Shown here: one piece after another, positions 56,801 to 62,507 of the stretch
Layout of the letters: every line of letters begins with the position of its first letter
How positions within the stretch are numbered: the stretch's first letter is position 1
Assembly: GCA_004352715.1 (NCBI GenBank)
Contig: SCFE01000111.1
Location: 1,536,357 to 1,600,356 of the forward strand
DNA from: Hofstenia miamia
Lineage: Eukaryota > Xenacoelomorpha > Acoela
Direction of reading: 5' to 3'
Length of the DNA stretch: 64,000 bases
Made by a program: the position numbers and the translations under genes
Notes under the pieces: generated by a model
What the model was told of the DNA's origin: nothing
What the model saw: only the letters and a program-made list of their open reading frames with translations
Database searches by the model: none

Positions 56801-57263
56801 TTTTTAAAAGTTTTAAATTTTCATCATACAATATTCCGGTAATCAGGTTTCAAGTTAATTGGTGCAACAATTAAACTTTAAATACTTTTTATGATAGACC
56901 ACCAAAACCCAAGTGTGATGGGCACCGTATAGAGCATAATTTCTTAAATGATATATTATGCCCACTGTCATCCTTTGGAATTGTTTTCTTTAATAATTCA
57001 ATTTTCACACTCCATCACTACATCAGTGGCATTACTAATATTAAGCATCATTGTATTTTGATGTTTGCATTAACAATATTTTATACATGTCTCCTTGGTT
57101 GATTAAGCTATGAAAGAAATATGAATCGGCCCTGCAATTTCATATTTAATCGTATTTTTGAATTGTTTATTTAAATATCTGCAACTATTGTTATGTATAT
57201 AATTTTAGCTTGGGTGTTCAGTGCAGAATTTGGCAGCACATTACAGATGAAAGACACCAATAA
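10868..57263 (+). CDS. MAP3K5: ASK-family MAP kinase kinase kinase (ASK1-like), 30-exon gene
   Basis: Serine/threonine kinase that in animals is inhibited by thioredoxin, is activated by oxidative and ER stress, and phosphorylates MKK4/7 and MKK3/6 to activate JNK and p38; cytosolic. Seen here: 30 exons whose phases all join, totalling 4041 nt (1346 aa; human ASK1 is 1374 aa). In order: thioredoxin-binding-like N-terminus (residues 1-250), central regulatory region (250-630), kinase (about 640-900: glycine loop GQGGYG 647-652, Lys669, HRD 761-763, DFG 782-784, APE 807-809), C-terminal regulatory region, coiled-coil-like segment (about 1196-1255) and SAM-like domain to the end. The start ATG has an in-frame TAG shortly upstream. 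Introns are either 35-45 nt or hundreds to thousands of nt and carry many transposons. Exon borders come from homology and splice sites, not transcripts. Exon 23 is doubtful; without it the protein is 1332 aa and still in frame. Confidence 0.93.
11513..12274. mobile_element. Harbinger-like MITE A in ASK intron 1
   Basis: Starts AGGTGCGTTCAGTC and ends with the complement of GGGTAATCTCAGATG, with TTA on both sides (11510-11512 and 12275-12277). The left end carries a repeated module close to GTGCGTTCAGACGAGCATCT followed by TTTTTGATG. Its middle part is clearly related to that of element B at 12770-13254. Non-coding. Confidence 0.78.
12770..13254. mobile_element. Harbinger-like MITE B in ASK intron 1
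   Basis: Inverted ends AGGTGCGTTC and GAACGCACCT, flanked by TAA (12767-12769) and TTA (13255-13257). It shares with element A the GTTCAGACGAGC modules near both ends and a common core (for example TCATTGAAAGGAATAACTGC). Non-coding. Confidence 0.8.
13392..13531 (+). CDS. MAP3K5: ASK exon 2 (residues 83-129)
   Basis: Encodes DVVFVEMSD and [13 protein letters not shown], very close to the ASK1 segment VVEMSD...[13 protein letters not shown]. Acceptor tttag; donor gtaact; ends in phase 0. Confidence 0.9.
14450..14640 (+). CDS. MAP3K5: ASK exon 3 (residues 130-192)
   Basis: Encodes [12 protein letters not shown] and YCEIDSS, aligning with the ASK1 segment GNYTFVPYMITP...YCCDSS. Acceptor atttag; donor gttagt; ends in phase 2. 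Confidence 0.85.
16589..16757 (+). CDS. MAP3K5: ASK exon 4 (residues 193-249)
   Basis: Encodes [11 protein letters not shown] and [12 protein letters not shown], ending [12 protein letters not shown], which matches the ASK1 segment NDIRKARN...IRQRVDN...VINLLLSYRDIQ. Acceptor ttttag; donor gtttgt. Confidence 0.9.
17455..17700 (+). mobile_element. Penelope-like element fragment (GIY-YIG-type nuclease)
   Basis: Within ASK intron 4 a decayed frame reads [20 protein letters not shown], a stop, then INEHLSEH and later H and I/Y-rich text. This resembles the GIY-YIG endonuclease of Penelope-like elements (C..C...YVG.T...R..EH). Only the fragment is visible; no reverse transcriptase part was found next to it. 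Confidence 0.45.
17810..17840. repeat. AT dinucleotide microsatellite
   Basis: Uninterrupted TA repeat of about 15 units in ASK intron 4. Confidence 0.95.
18244..18356 (+). CDS. MAP3K5: ASK exon 5 (residues 250-286)
   Basis: Encodes [19 protein letters not shown] and ends HLYAFALNR, matching the ASK1 segment DYDSIVKLVETLEKLPT...FHYAFALNR. Acceptor ttttag; donor gtatta; phase 2. Confidence 0.9.
19876..20046 (+). CDS. MAP3K5: ASK exon 6 (residues 287-343)
   Basis: Encodes [19 protein letters not shown] and [13 protein letters not shown], matching the ASK1 segment RRNLPGDRAKALDIM...LVGRIYKDMFLDS. Donor gtgtga gives phase 2, completed by the first base of exon 7 to give Trp. Confidence 0.9.
20100..21165. 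other. ASK intron 6 with unrecognised broken frames
   Basis: Contains a 113-codon open frame (20382-20723, +) that includes [20 protein letters not shown] and [20 protein letters not shown]. It could be a remnant of a DNA-binding transposase part, but I do not recognise it, and the sequence beyond it is broken by stops. Confidence 0.3.
21313..21425 (+). CDS. MAP3K5: ASK exon 7 (residues 344-381)
   Basis: Encodes [21 protein letters not shown], matching the ASK1 segment FKKAFESEPTLQSGINYAVLL. Acceptor atttag; donor gtattg; ends in phase 1. Confidence 0.88.
22440..22711 (+). CDS. MAP3K5: ASK exon 8 (residues 382-472)
   Basis: Encodes [28 protein letters not shown] and [15 protein letters not shown], matching the ASK1 segment VKLSSLLGKKGNLE...YWEVGFFLGASVL...PAWYLKSIVETILI. 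Acceptor gattag; donor gtttaa; phase 0. Confidence 0.92.
22845..22985. repeat. CGCTTATCGCTT-type repeat cluster
   Basis: Several copies of GCTTATCGCTTA-like words in ASK intron 8. The reverse complement (GATAAGCG) recurs in intron 22 at about 38560-38650. Probably parts of a short non-autonomous element. Confidence 0.45.
23638..23787 (+). CDS. MAP3K5: ASK exon 9 (residues 473-522)
   Basis: Encodes [12 protein letters not shown] and [11 protein letters not shown], matching the ASK1 segment FWMDFLVEATKT...PVLILEPTKIY. Acceptor tttag; donor gtatgc; followed by a 43-nt intron. Confidence 0.9.
23831..23890 (+). CDS. MAP3K5: ASK exon 10 (residues 523-542), GC donor
   Basis: A 20-codon exon encoding [13 protein letters not shown], the counterpart of the ASK1 segment YQPSYLSINNEVE. 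The open frame ends at GAG followed by gcaagt, a classic GC-AG class donor, so intron 10 starts with GC rather than GT. Confidence 0.85.
24490..24572 (+). CDS. MAP3K5: ASK exon 11 (residues 543-569)
   Basis: Encodes [17 protein letters not shown] and STVRTA, matching the ASK1 segment TISIWHVLPDDKKGIHEW...SSVRGV. The donor gttatc at 24573 is chosen because it gives a gap-free join to exon 12. A later donor at 24642 is possible but fits worse. Confidence 0.75.
24961..25056 (+). CDS. MAP3K5: ASK exon 12 (residues 570-601)
   Basis: Encodes [20 protein letters not shown], aligning with the ASK1 segment EERCCFLYVLHNSDDFQIYF. Acceptor gtttag; donor gtattc; phase 2. Confidence 0.85.
25388..25472. 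repeat. Short palindromic element with GTGTTTCCA arms
   Basis: Left arm AAGAGGTGTTTCCA and right arm TGGAAACACCCATTT near TTAA-like flanks, in ASK intron 12. The ends resemble those of the Harbinger-like MITEs. It could be a solo end of a larger repeat running to about 25735. Confidence 0.4.
26215..26305 (+). CDS. MAP3K5: ASK exon 13 (residues 602-632)
   Basis: Encodes [13 protein letters not shown] and ends [10 protein letters not shown], the linker before the kinase domain (ASK1 has FFEMVNTITEE here). Acceptor ttctag; donor gtaagt; phase 0. Confidence 0.8.
26640..27070. repeat. Repetitive TATTCAAGTATT/GAATACTT region
   Basis: Clusters of TACTTGAATA-like words on both strands within ASK intron 13, with a CAGGGTATTG-type end at about 27060. 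Possibly a decayed hAT MITE; no clear partner end. Confidence 0.3.
27303..27436 (+). CDS. MAP3K5: ASK exon 14 (kinase glycine loop and catalytic Lys)
   Basis: Encodes [18 protein letters not shown] with the ATP-binding glycine loop, then [10 protein letters not shown] with the catalytic lysine (residue 669). The last bases of the exon are CCGGG, with donor gttaat. Phase 2 joins exon 15 with the same spacing as in ASK1. Confidence 0.92.
27695..27965. repeat. Degenerate CGAGTTCGAGTTT repeats
   Basis: At least six scattered copies of GAGTTCGAGTTT-like words in ASK intron 14, directly after the glycine-loop exon. Non-coding. Confidence 0.6.
28371..28462. repeat. Inverted repeat (stem-loop) in intron 14
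   Basis: Arm TTAATATCTAGTCTAC (28371-28386) pairs with ATAGACTAGATATTAA (28447-28462), 15 of 16 positions complementary. Probably a small foldback repeat. Confidence 0.75.
29518..29749 (+). CDS. MAP3K5: ASK exon 15 (kinase C-helix and hinge)
   Basis: Encodes [20 protein letters not shown] with the C-helix glutamate, [15 protein letters not shown] at the hinge, and [12 protein letters not shown]. It is almost identical in pattern to ASK1. A 41-nt intron follows. Confidence 0.95.
29791..29929 (+). CDS. MAP3K5: ASK exon 16 (kinase catalytic loop and DFG)
   Basis: Encodes [19 protein letters not shown], with catalytic Asp763, and [16 protein letters not shown], with the DFG motif. Flanked by a 41-nt intron before and a 45-nt intron after. 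Confidence 0.95.
29975..30102 (+). CDS. MAP3K5: ASK exon 17 (activation segment end, APE)
   Basis: Encodes [20 protein letters not shown] and [20 protein letters not shown]. The Thr of GTVQF sits at the place of the ASK1 activation-loop threonine region. The 4.6-kb intron that follows (30103-34659) holds a piggyBac element. Confidence 0.95.
30784..32332 (-). pseudogene. piggyBac transposase, frameshifted
   Basis: DDD-type transposase. In order: acidic N-terminus ([17 protein letters not shown]), [30 protein letters not shown] (first catalytic Asp), [33 protein letters not shown] (second Asp), [14 protein letters not shown] (third Asp), [14 protein letters not shown] and a C-terminal Cys/His domain ([17 protein letters not shown]). 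The frame shifts by one base at about 31724, between the first and second blocks. Two TGA stops follow the core (just before 31006 and at about 30915), and a TAA precedes the acidic N-terminus with no ATG after it. All three catalytic Asp remain, so inactivation looks recent. Confidence 0.9.
32598..32620. repeat. AT microsatellite inside piggyBac
   Basis: TA dinucleotide run of about 11 units between the transposase and the 5' end of the piggyBac element. Confidence 0.9.
34660..34757 (+). CDS. MAP3K5: ASK exon 18 (kinase C-lobe)
   Basis: Encodes [19 protein letters not shown], matching the ASK1 segment FKVGMFKVHPEIPESMSAE. Acceptor ttttag; donor gtaagg; a 40-nt intron follows. Confidence 0.88.
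34798..34940 (+). CDS. MAP3K5: ASK exon 19 (end of kinase domain)
   Basis: Encodes [20 protein letters not shown], the closing helix of the kinase, then a linker ending RDYMRSTS, like the NEYLRSIS of ASK1. Donor gtatgc; a 43-nt intron follows. Confidence 0.9.
34984..35077 (+). CDS. MAP3K5: ASK exon 20 (post-kinase linker)
   Basis: Encodes [16 protein letters not shown] and ends RDPFSR, a low-complexity acidic linker comparable with the Ser-rich stretch after the ASK1 kinase. Acceptor gtgcag; donor gtattg; phases fit. Confidence 0.75.
35078..37070. other. ASK intron 20, no gene seen
   Basis: AT-rich, with short AT microsatellites at about 36760-36777 and 37010-37035. No conserved frame was recognised on either strand. 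Confidence 0.6.
37071..37145 (+). CDS. MAP3K5: ASK exon 21
   Basis: Encodes [20 protein letters not shown]. Weak similarity to the corresponding ASK1 linker; chosen from splice sites (tattag, gtaagt) and phase. Confidence 0.7.
37709..37820 (+). CDS. MAP3K5: ASK exon 22
   Basis: Encodes [20 protein letters not shown] and [15 protein letters not shown], which aligns with the ASK1 segment ...SGFFMLRKDSERRATLHRILTEDQDK. Acceptor ttatag; donor gtataa; phase 0. Confidence 0.82.
38555..38650. repeat. GATAAGCG-rich repeat segment
   Basis: Purine-rich block with repeated GATAAGCG/GATAAG words in ASK intron 22. The reverse complement matches the word cluster at 22845-22985. Confidence 0.4.
39473..40554 (-). 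mobile_element. Decayed piggyBac element or half-element, C-terminal part
   Basis: Flanked by TTAA at 39473-39476 and 40551-40554. The left end GACTAGAAGG...GGTCATTTTTAACCCATAG mirrors the complement of the right end, CACTAGAAGG...GGTCATTTTTGACCCATAG. On the - strand it encodes a transposase fragment: [67 protein letters not shown] and [20 protein letters not shown]. Frames are broken near 40230 and 39913. This is a different piggyBac lineage from the copy at 30307. Confidence 0.8.
40951..41461 (-). pseudogene. piggyBac transposase N-terminal fragment
   Basis: Two overlapping frames on the - strand. The second reads [20 protein letters not shown] and then [14 protein letters not shown], like the piggyBac N-terminal block P..YF..FF...I...TN.Y..Q.DPN. 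The first is acidic (VDDDNEDNN). Order and strand fit the C-terminal part at 39724-40345, so both may come from one element whose 5' end is the CACTGGAACC terminus next to TTAA at 42535-42538, with a second end at 40550 added by nesting. Confidence 0.6.
41777..43302. mobile_element. Pair of long inverted repeats (element or two copies)
   Basis: About 75 bp of matching inverted ends: CAAGGAGTGCTTAATACAAC at 41777 and its complement ending at 43302, followed inward by GAGTGACAACCA and AAGGCTTCATT blocks. TATATTT directly flanks both ends, which could be a 7-bp target duplication, but the flank is AT-rich. The interval also holds a piggyBac-like end (to 42534) and candidate ASK exon 23, so it may be two separate insertions in opposite orientation. 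Confidence 0.6.
42669..42710 (+). CDS. MAP3K5: Possible ASK exon 23 (14 codons, tentative)
   Basis: Reads [14 protein letters not shown] between acceptor atttag and donor gtagaa, phase 0 at both ends. VTRQYLME resembles the ASK1 stretch KIVRNLME. However, it lies between transposon inverted repeats at 41777 and 43302, its open frame runs on past the donor, and leaving it out also keeps the frame and gives a gap-free alignment length. It may be a real exon, an exonised transposon piece, or nothing. Confidence 0.35.
43891..43947 (+). CDS. MAP3K5: ASK exon 24
   Basis: Encodes [19 protein letters not shown], phase 0 at both ends (acceptor atttag, donor gttaat), followed by a 40-nt intron. Placed by position before the better conserved exon 25. 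Confidence 0.75.
43988..44152 (+). CDS. MAP3K5: ASK exon 25
   Basis: Encodes [36 protein letters not shown] and [11 protein letters not shown], aligning with the ASK1 C-terminal regulatory region (TTLIASLREFV...LSKLKLELDFD...FGFQDAVNKV). A 45-nt intron follows. Confidence 0.82.
44198..44299 (+). CDS. MAP3K5: ASK exon 26
   Basis: Encodes [20 protein letters not shown] and [13 protein letters not shown], matching the ASK1 segment [30 protein letters not shown]. Donor gtcctg is weak and the intron that follows is only 35 nt. Confidence 0.82.
44335..44504 (+). CDS. MAP3K5: ASK exon 27
   Basis: Begins [20 protein letters not shown], then a Ser/Glu-rich stretch as in ASK1 after its FSLASESD segment, ending [11 protein letters not shown]. 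Acceptor aacag gives phase 0; donor gtaaat gives phase 2. Confidence 0.78.
45073..45241. mobile_element. 169-bp Tigger-type MITE (TA target)
   Basis: Ends CAGTCAAATCTCGCTTC and the complement CAGTCAAATCTCACTAC, flanked by TA on both sides (45071-45072 and 45242-45243). The inside has repeated CTCTCGCT.TTATG words. Typical of short pogo/Tigger-derived elements; in ASK intron 27. Confidence 0.88.
46044..46219 (+). CDS. MAP3K5: ASK exon 28 (coiled-coil-like segment)
   Basis: Encodes [20 protein letters not shown], then [16 protein letters not shown], aligning with the ASK1 coiled coil (NRLLEELVRKEKELQALLHRA). ASK1 uses this segment for oligomerisation. Donor gtaaga; the 9.5-kb intron 28 follows. 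Confidence 0.82.
46683..47931 (+). mobile_element. pogo/Tigger-like element in ASK intron 28
   Basis: Inverted ends TACCGTAAAAATGGGGTAAA and the complement of TACCGTAAAATGCGGTAATT, including the TA target at both ends. Inside, the + strand frame 47088-47291 reads [20 protein letters not shown], and 47457-47651 ends with a zinc-finger-like [18 protein letters not shown]...CAQC, as in C-termini of pogo/Tigger transposases from invertebrates. The catalytic DDE core is missing. A partial second copy of the end sequence lies at about 47712-47742. Confidence 0.75.
48480..48925 (+). pseudogene. Possible Tc1/mariner-like transposase remnant
   Basis: The broken + frame reads [20 protein letters not shown], similar to the second helix-turn-helix of Tc1-like transposases, followed at about 48660 by [13 protein letters not shown], which could be a decayed SDE block. 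No inverted ends were identified and several stops interrupt it. Confidence 0.3.
49130..49245. repeat. Short tandem-like repeats TGAATGCAGTAATTTTTAAT
   Basis: Three to five imperfect copies of a unit of about 20-30 bp (TTAATTTGAATGCAGTAATT type) in ASK intron 28. Confidence 0.7.
50460..50789 (-). pseudogene. Possible hAT fragment with BED-like zinc finger
   Basis: The - frame has [20 protein letters not shown] followed by STLHKKDK, spacing C..C...H..H like BED/C2H2 fingers of hAT transposases, then [20 protein letters not shown], similar to the post-DNA-binding Cys-His block of hAT. The family assignment is tentative. Confidence 0.4.
51180..52421 (-). pseudogene. Tigger/pogo transposase remnant with one terminus
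   Basis: On the - strand: the terminus CAGTAAAACCTCTCTAACAC beside TA (52420-52421); a basic N-terminus ([15 protein letters not shown]); then [59 protein letters not shown] (first catalytic Asp), [12 protein letters not shown] and, after a frameshift, [11 protein letters not shown] (second Asp). All blocks are in the order of Tigger transposases. Frameshifts and stops make it inactive. I found no left inverted end near 51180. Confidence 0.88.
52430..53225 (-). pseudogene. Merlin (IS1595/ISXO2-like) transposase remnant
   Basis: On the - strand: a Cys zinc-ribbon ([18 protein letters not shown]), [38 protein letters not shown] with RWVFGIYE (catalytic DDE block), [31 protein letters not shown] and then [20 protein letters not shown]. 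These are the ordered blocks of Merlin/IS1595 transposases. Stops and frameshifts break it, for example a TAA right after VEAMW. It abuts the Tigger remnant, suggesting one inserted next to or into the other. Confidence 0.88.
54834..55330. mobile_element. Possible Tigger-like terminus and debris
   Basis: TACAGTAAGCCTTCGATTAA at 54834 resembles the Tigger end TACAGTAAAACCT, and a downstream TGGTGACCGGT word also occurs near the Tigger terminus at about 52335-52345. The transposase part is not recognisable. Confidence 0.35.
55774..55996 (+). CDS. MAP3K5: ASK exon 29 (SAM-like domain)
   Basis: Encodes [39 protein letters not shown] and LRSMNLR, matching the C-terminal SAM-like domain of ASK1 (LTDWLRVNGADEDTISRFLAEDYTLLDVLYYVTRDDL). 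Acceptor ttttag; donor gtaagt. Confidence 0.92.
57209..57263 (+). CDS. MAP3K5: ASK exon 30 (terminal exon and stop)
   Basis: Encodes [18 protein letters not shown] and TAA, matching the last residues of ASK1 (RGGMLCTLWKAIIDFRNKQT). The Trp and spacing agree. No canonical AATAAA is obvious just downstream; attaaa occurs at about 57412. Confidence 0.9.
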
Positions 57264-58800
57264 GAAAATGTATATTATTTAGGAATGCTAGAGTATTTAA
57301 ATGCTTTTAATATTTTATGGTGCTTTTTAACTATTTATTTTTGTATTTTGTAATATAAGAGAATGTATGTGTGAAATTTTGTACATTGAAAGAATGCTGG
57401 GAATTTGTAGCAATTAAAGTTACCGAATTTTAAATTTTCCATGTATGCTTTTTATATAATTACTATCCGGACTATAATTTTCAATAACTGAGGTTGTAGT
57501 TCCATATTTCATTGCACATAATTCATGATCTATTATAGGCAAGGGTTGGTAATTTGTTGCAACCTACTAAAACGAGGAGGCTACAATTTTGAAAACACTA
57601 ACCTTTTAATAGAAGTTGACAATAGATATAGGTACAATAATTATTTTATAGCGTATTTATGAACAATAATCAACAATTATGTCAGTTTAACTACGACCAA
57701 TAGCAGCAGATAAAATCCATGAAATGTAATTATCTTCAATTTATTCAATTGCAGAATTTACACGAAGACATTAATATTAATATGGAATGCAAGTTAAAAA
57801 GTAAACTAGAAAATTGAACTATTTTAATAAATTTGGTAAGGTAATTCCATTTCAATTCTTGAAGTTTTTGATTATACCACTTTTTATTTTACAAAATAAG
57901 GTAGACTCTGAGAGAAATGCAATATTATAGCAATCGCCAATTTTTTCATTAAATTTAGAATCAAATTCTGAATCTAGCTATAAAAAAAACGTTTTGTAAA
58001 ATAGAAGCCCTCTTAAAAATTAATGTAATTGTTTCCAAAAGCTGTGGAAATGTAAAAAAAATTGAATTTAACTAAAATGTAGTAATAATTTCCTATTGAT
58101 ATATTATTACAATTAGAAATCTTTCATATTGTGAGAATTCCTTAGAGATGCCATTTTTTGAATTCTAGTAACTTATCGCCAATTAATCTTAATAAAAACA
58201 TGCAAGTATATACATTTACCAGACATTTGTTGATGATTTTTGGCCAAGCTTTGAATTAAGTTTATCGGTCTCATAAATGAATCTTACTTTTTCTTTGATG
58301 GATGCGATCTTTCTTTTTGATTTATTATAGTTGTTGTATGTATTCCTCGATATTATATTTTAAATACATGCTCAAATTTATGTTAATGTTTCATTTGGTT
58401 GTAACTATTTCTGCATTTGCTTCTTTAACATGTTTATCAATAAATCATCTATACATTTAAAAATCCAATTATTTAGTTACTAATAACTAAAATTTCTCAT
58501 GTTAATAGTACTAAAGTTCAATTAAGCATTGAATTATGTAGTTTGGCCATATCCTCTTCACAAGTAGCTTCATTCGTTTACAGTCTATGCACTTTATCAA
58601 ACATATGTAATTGTATGCGAGGATTGTTTTCTATACATGCGACATGTATGTGATTTCCGCAACTAAGTAATAAAGCAATTTGAATGAAGGAAATGTCATA
58701 AGTCCAGCTTTAAAGTCAAATGGCTAACATTGCTTATATAATACTCGTTTCGGTGCACATGGCAGCAATGGAGTTTTCTATTGGAATGCTTTCTTTGAGC
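57264..58800. other. ASK 3' flank, no further gene seen
   Basis: Likely holds the 3' UTR of the ASK gene. It is AT-rich without conserved frames, promoters or RNA genes that I can recognise. Confidence 0.5.
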
Positions 58801-58817
58801 GCTCTCGAACCACGCAG

Positions 58818-59330
58818 TCACAATATTGTGCTTCTCAGAAGTGCAAAGCTGATTTCAGTTCTGATATGCCTGATTACATCTGAGTAGGACTCCTTCATCT
58901 TCTCGGCTACTTTCAGAGCAATTTGCTTAATGGTCTTATGAGTTGAGCGGCTGCATCCTCCAGTCGTCGCAAAGATCAAGGCAGGGAAGGAGCTATGCTC
59001 AACGTTGATAATTCGTTCTTCATATTTTGACTTTTTGAGCCCCTCGTGATATCCATATACATCTTTTATACTTTTTGGGCAACTCTTTGAGAGGGGGTTG
59101 AAAACCTTCACATCNNNNNNNNNNNNNNNNNNNNNNNNAAGTTTTGAGAATTGTAAATTATCAACAGGTTGAAGTTTAGGTTCGACTTGAACATCATAGC
59201 ATACATCTTTCAAGAAATGTGCAAAAGTGTCACGAATTTTATTGTGTCGAATAATGGTGTATCCGCCTTTTGCACAGTGAAGAGCATGGGTAACTGTGAA
59301 TTCCCGTCCACAAGGACAAAATTGTGGCAT
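58818..59330 (-). mobile_element. Retroelement C-terminal endonuclease-like domain, with N gap
   Basis: On the - strand: CPCGREFTVTHALHCAKGGY, RHNKIRDTFAHFLKDVC, VEPKLQPVDNLQ, a gap of 24 N (59115-59138), DVKVFNPLSKS, YGYHEGLKKSKYEERIINVE, FPALIFATTGGCSRSTHKT and SFALLRSTIL. The Cys/His cluster followed by RHN..D, EP, DV.V.P and K..Y resembles the zinc-finger plus restriction-like endonuclease end of R2-type and related metazoan retroelements. It is open across its length. No reverse transcriptase was recognised upstream on this strand. Confidence 0.7.
59115..59138. other. Assembly gap (24 N)
   Basis: A run of N interrupts the endonuclease-like frame, whose reading frame is preserved across the gap as given. 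Confidence 0.99.
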
Positions 59331-60015
59331 TTTTAGCGGATCCCATCCATATCTAAACGATATGCCATCTAGAAAATCTCGCTTACTAATATGTTTATCA
59401 ATAAATAGGTTTTTCTTAGGTCTGCTTTCAATTTGATAATTTTTTGGTTTATCCTTTTAATATCAAATATTCTATTAATAGGTCCTTTAATTAAAGATTT
59501 TGAAGAATTTGAATTAAAATTTGCAAGCCAATATCTGAATGTTTGTTGTATATTCAAGTAATAAGATTTTGAATTCCTCGTTTTAAAATTTAAGAAAATA
59601 TGTTCCTAAAAAGTAGGCGTTTTTGTGCCTTGTAATCTTTTCAAATTCTTTTCCTTTCACGGCATCTAGGATCTTGTTAGCATAATCCTCATTTTTCATG
59701 ATTTTAATACCAATCCTTTATCACATGCTGCAGCCTTTAGTTGATTATTTAAAAATCTCTTTTTTGAATTCCTTTATCATGTTTATTTACGTACTGGACA
59801 TGATTCCTGTCCGTTGTGAATATATATGTTCAGAAAATTGATTCTTAACTGACAAAAAATTGGCCAAATATTCAAATTCAGTAAATTCACTAAATTTGCT
59901 CATAGTGATTTTCTTTGGTACTTTTTCAAGAATTCATAATGTATAATTAGGAATTGAAATATTCGTTAAATTTGAACTGTATTCTTGATATTGGAAATAT
60001 TTTCCATTTCATGGA

Positions 60016-62507
60016 ATGAAAATGAGGGCTCCCGATGCTCTGGCTGCTGATCTTTATTGCTCAAATAGTGACGTGTGTATTGGTGCTAAGACTCACCTAA
60101 ATTATCGTACAGATGATAAATGTATTGCGATTGAGCATTTTAATATGTATCGTCATAACGGATATTTGTTACTGCAAGAAAAGGAACACGTAAAGGTGGA
60201 AGTGTATGCATCTATATTAGGGATAATTTTGAGATAAAAGAAGTCGTGAAGTCTGATACTGTTGAGGTGATAAAAGTTTAGTTGCTTACTGAACAGGATA
60301 AATGCCTCATCATTACTGGAGTATATTTTCCGCCTAAGCCAGTGGGGTATGCAGAGGAGGATGTGATAGATTATATAGTTAATTTCGAAGCTGAAGATAA
60401 AAATTCTGTTGTAATTTGTGGAGGAGATTTTAATCGGATGGATACTGATCCGTTGTGTGGATTACTGAACTTGACCAATTTGGTTAATTTTCCTACAAGG
60501 AAAGAGGCTTATCTGGATAAAATCTTCACTAATCGCTCTGATCAGTTTAATCTTGCTGATAAATATTTACTCGGATTTAAGGCGATCATATTGGCAGTGT
60601 TGCTGCGCTCAAAGAAAAAACTTAAACCTGTGAGAAGATATGTTTTTCTTAGAAGAGTAAACAACGACAATTACTTTAAATTTATGCGGCTCATACATAA
60701 TGAAACATGGTCTGAAGTCTACGAAAAAACCATGTTAATCTAGCTTCTGAAGTTATTTAGAAAAAGTTACAGTACTTACTTGCCATTGCAATGCCTTTAC
60801 AAAAGGTTATAATTAGCGATAGGGATCCCACATGGATGACACCGACTTTAAAGGATAAGATAAAACGCAGGAATAAGTTAAGTTTAACATCTTATAAACG
60901 TAGAATTCTTACTTTGGAGATAAATGATATGATTGAAAAGGCTAAATTATAAATATACTCCTCGGCTGGTGGATCCCAGATATCGTGGCAAGAAGTTAAT
61001 GCAATTATCAGTAAGAATATAAAGAACAGAGTAAATATTGGTCATGTTGTCGGCGATATTGAAAAGGCTACTGTACATTTTGCCAGCTTTTCCATTGACG
61101 AAAACTACATTGAGCCCTAGTTATTTTTGTGGGAACAAAATTTTAAACCTGAGCTTCAGATGGAAATGGTTGCACGTATTCTGAAAACAACCCCTAGTCT
61201 CGACGGAATACCTCATTGGGTCTTATCCAACTTCTACTATTGCTTGGCAGAACCGGTTTGTTATGCATGGAATTTAGGTCTTCAACAAGGAATATTTCCT
61301 GATGGGCATAAAATGCAGGATATTGTCTTAATTCCAAAAAATGAATAGATTTTATCAAATCGTGACTTGAGAGACATAGATATAACTGATATTTTGAGTC
61401 GTCGTTATGAGCATATTGTGTCTGCTGTTTATATTTCTCCAGTTCTGAATTTGCTTATCGACCCAACTGATCGACAATTGATGCTTTGCTTACGTTTCTT
61501 TATTGGTTTTTGACTTTTCAAAAGCGTTTAACCGTTCAAAACATTCCATATTACGACAAGATATTGACAATTGCCCTTTGCCTCATAATATTAAGAAATG
61601 GCTTATGAGTTTCCTGTATCATCGTCGACGCGGATTAGATATAATAATGAAGTGTCTAGTTGGATAAAAATAAACAGAGGTGGCCGCCAGGGAACCGTCA
61701 ATGGTCCTAATTTGTGGAATCTGAAGGTGAGAAATCTAAGAGCTGCAAGCGACAGTAATATCCTGATAATTTTCGCGGATGATATGAAAGTAGTATGTCC
61801 AAACTTTATTGACAGCGGACCAAACAATGCCTCAGCTGGAAGTTGAAAATCTTAAACGCTGGTCAACCAATGAAGAAATTCCCTTGAATGAGCAGAAATG
61901 TCGTGAAATTGTAGTTTTTAGCAGGCACACCCGTAAATTTGGTCAAAACCGGCAATATATTTCGCCGATTATCCCAGGTCTGAAGAGGTGCAAAGCAAAA
62001 ACAATCTTGGGAGTAATTTTTGAAGAAGATTTGACCAAAATGCAGTTTATACTGGTTAATCTGCGTCGTGCTGGTTACCATCTGCATACACTGGATAAAG
62101 TATTTGTATCATTATTTTTAAGCAAAATACGTTATGGATTGGTAGTGTATGGAACAGACTTTACGAATCTAAGACGCTTGCAGCTATTCCTTGATAAATG
62201 CTATACATAAAGATGGACTAAGTATAAATATAACATGGTGAATATTTTAAAAGAGGAGGATAAGAAATGGTATGATCATATTTACAATGATGAGTCTCAC
62301 CCATTGTATGATCTCGTTGTCACATCACTGAATAAAAAGCATGAGTATGACACCAGATACTGATGTATTCATCCAGAAATCGCGTTAAATTTTTACAGAT
62401 GCTTTTCCCTTTCAGGATGGTGTTTAGTTATTACCCACGACTGTAATTTGTGAATTTTTTCATCTTTTCCTTTCAGGTTTAGAGCTGTATCTGTCTAAGC
62501 AATAAAG

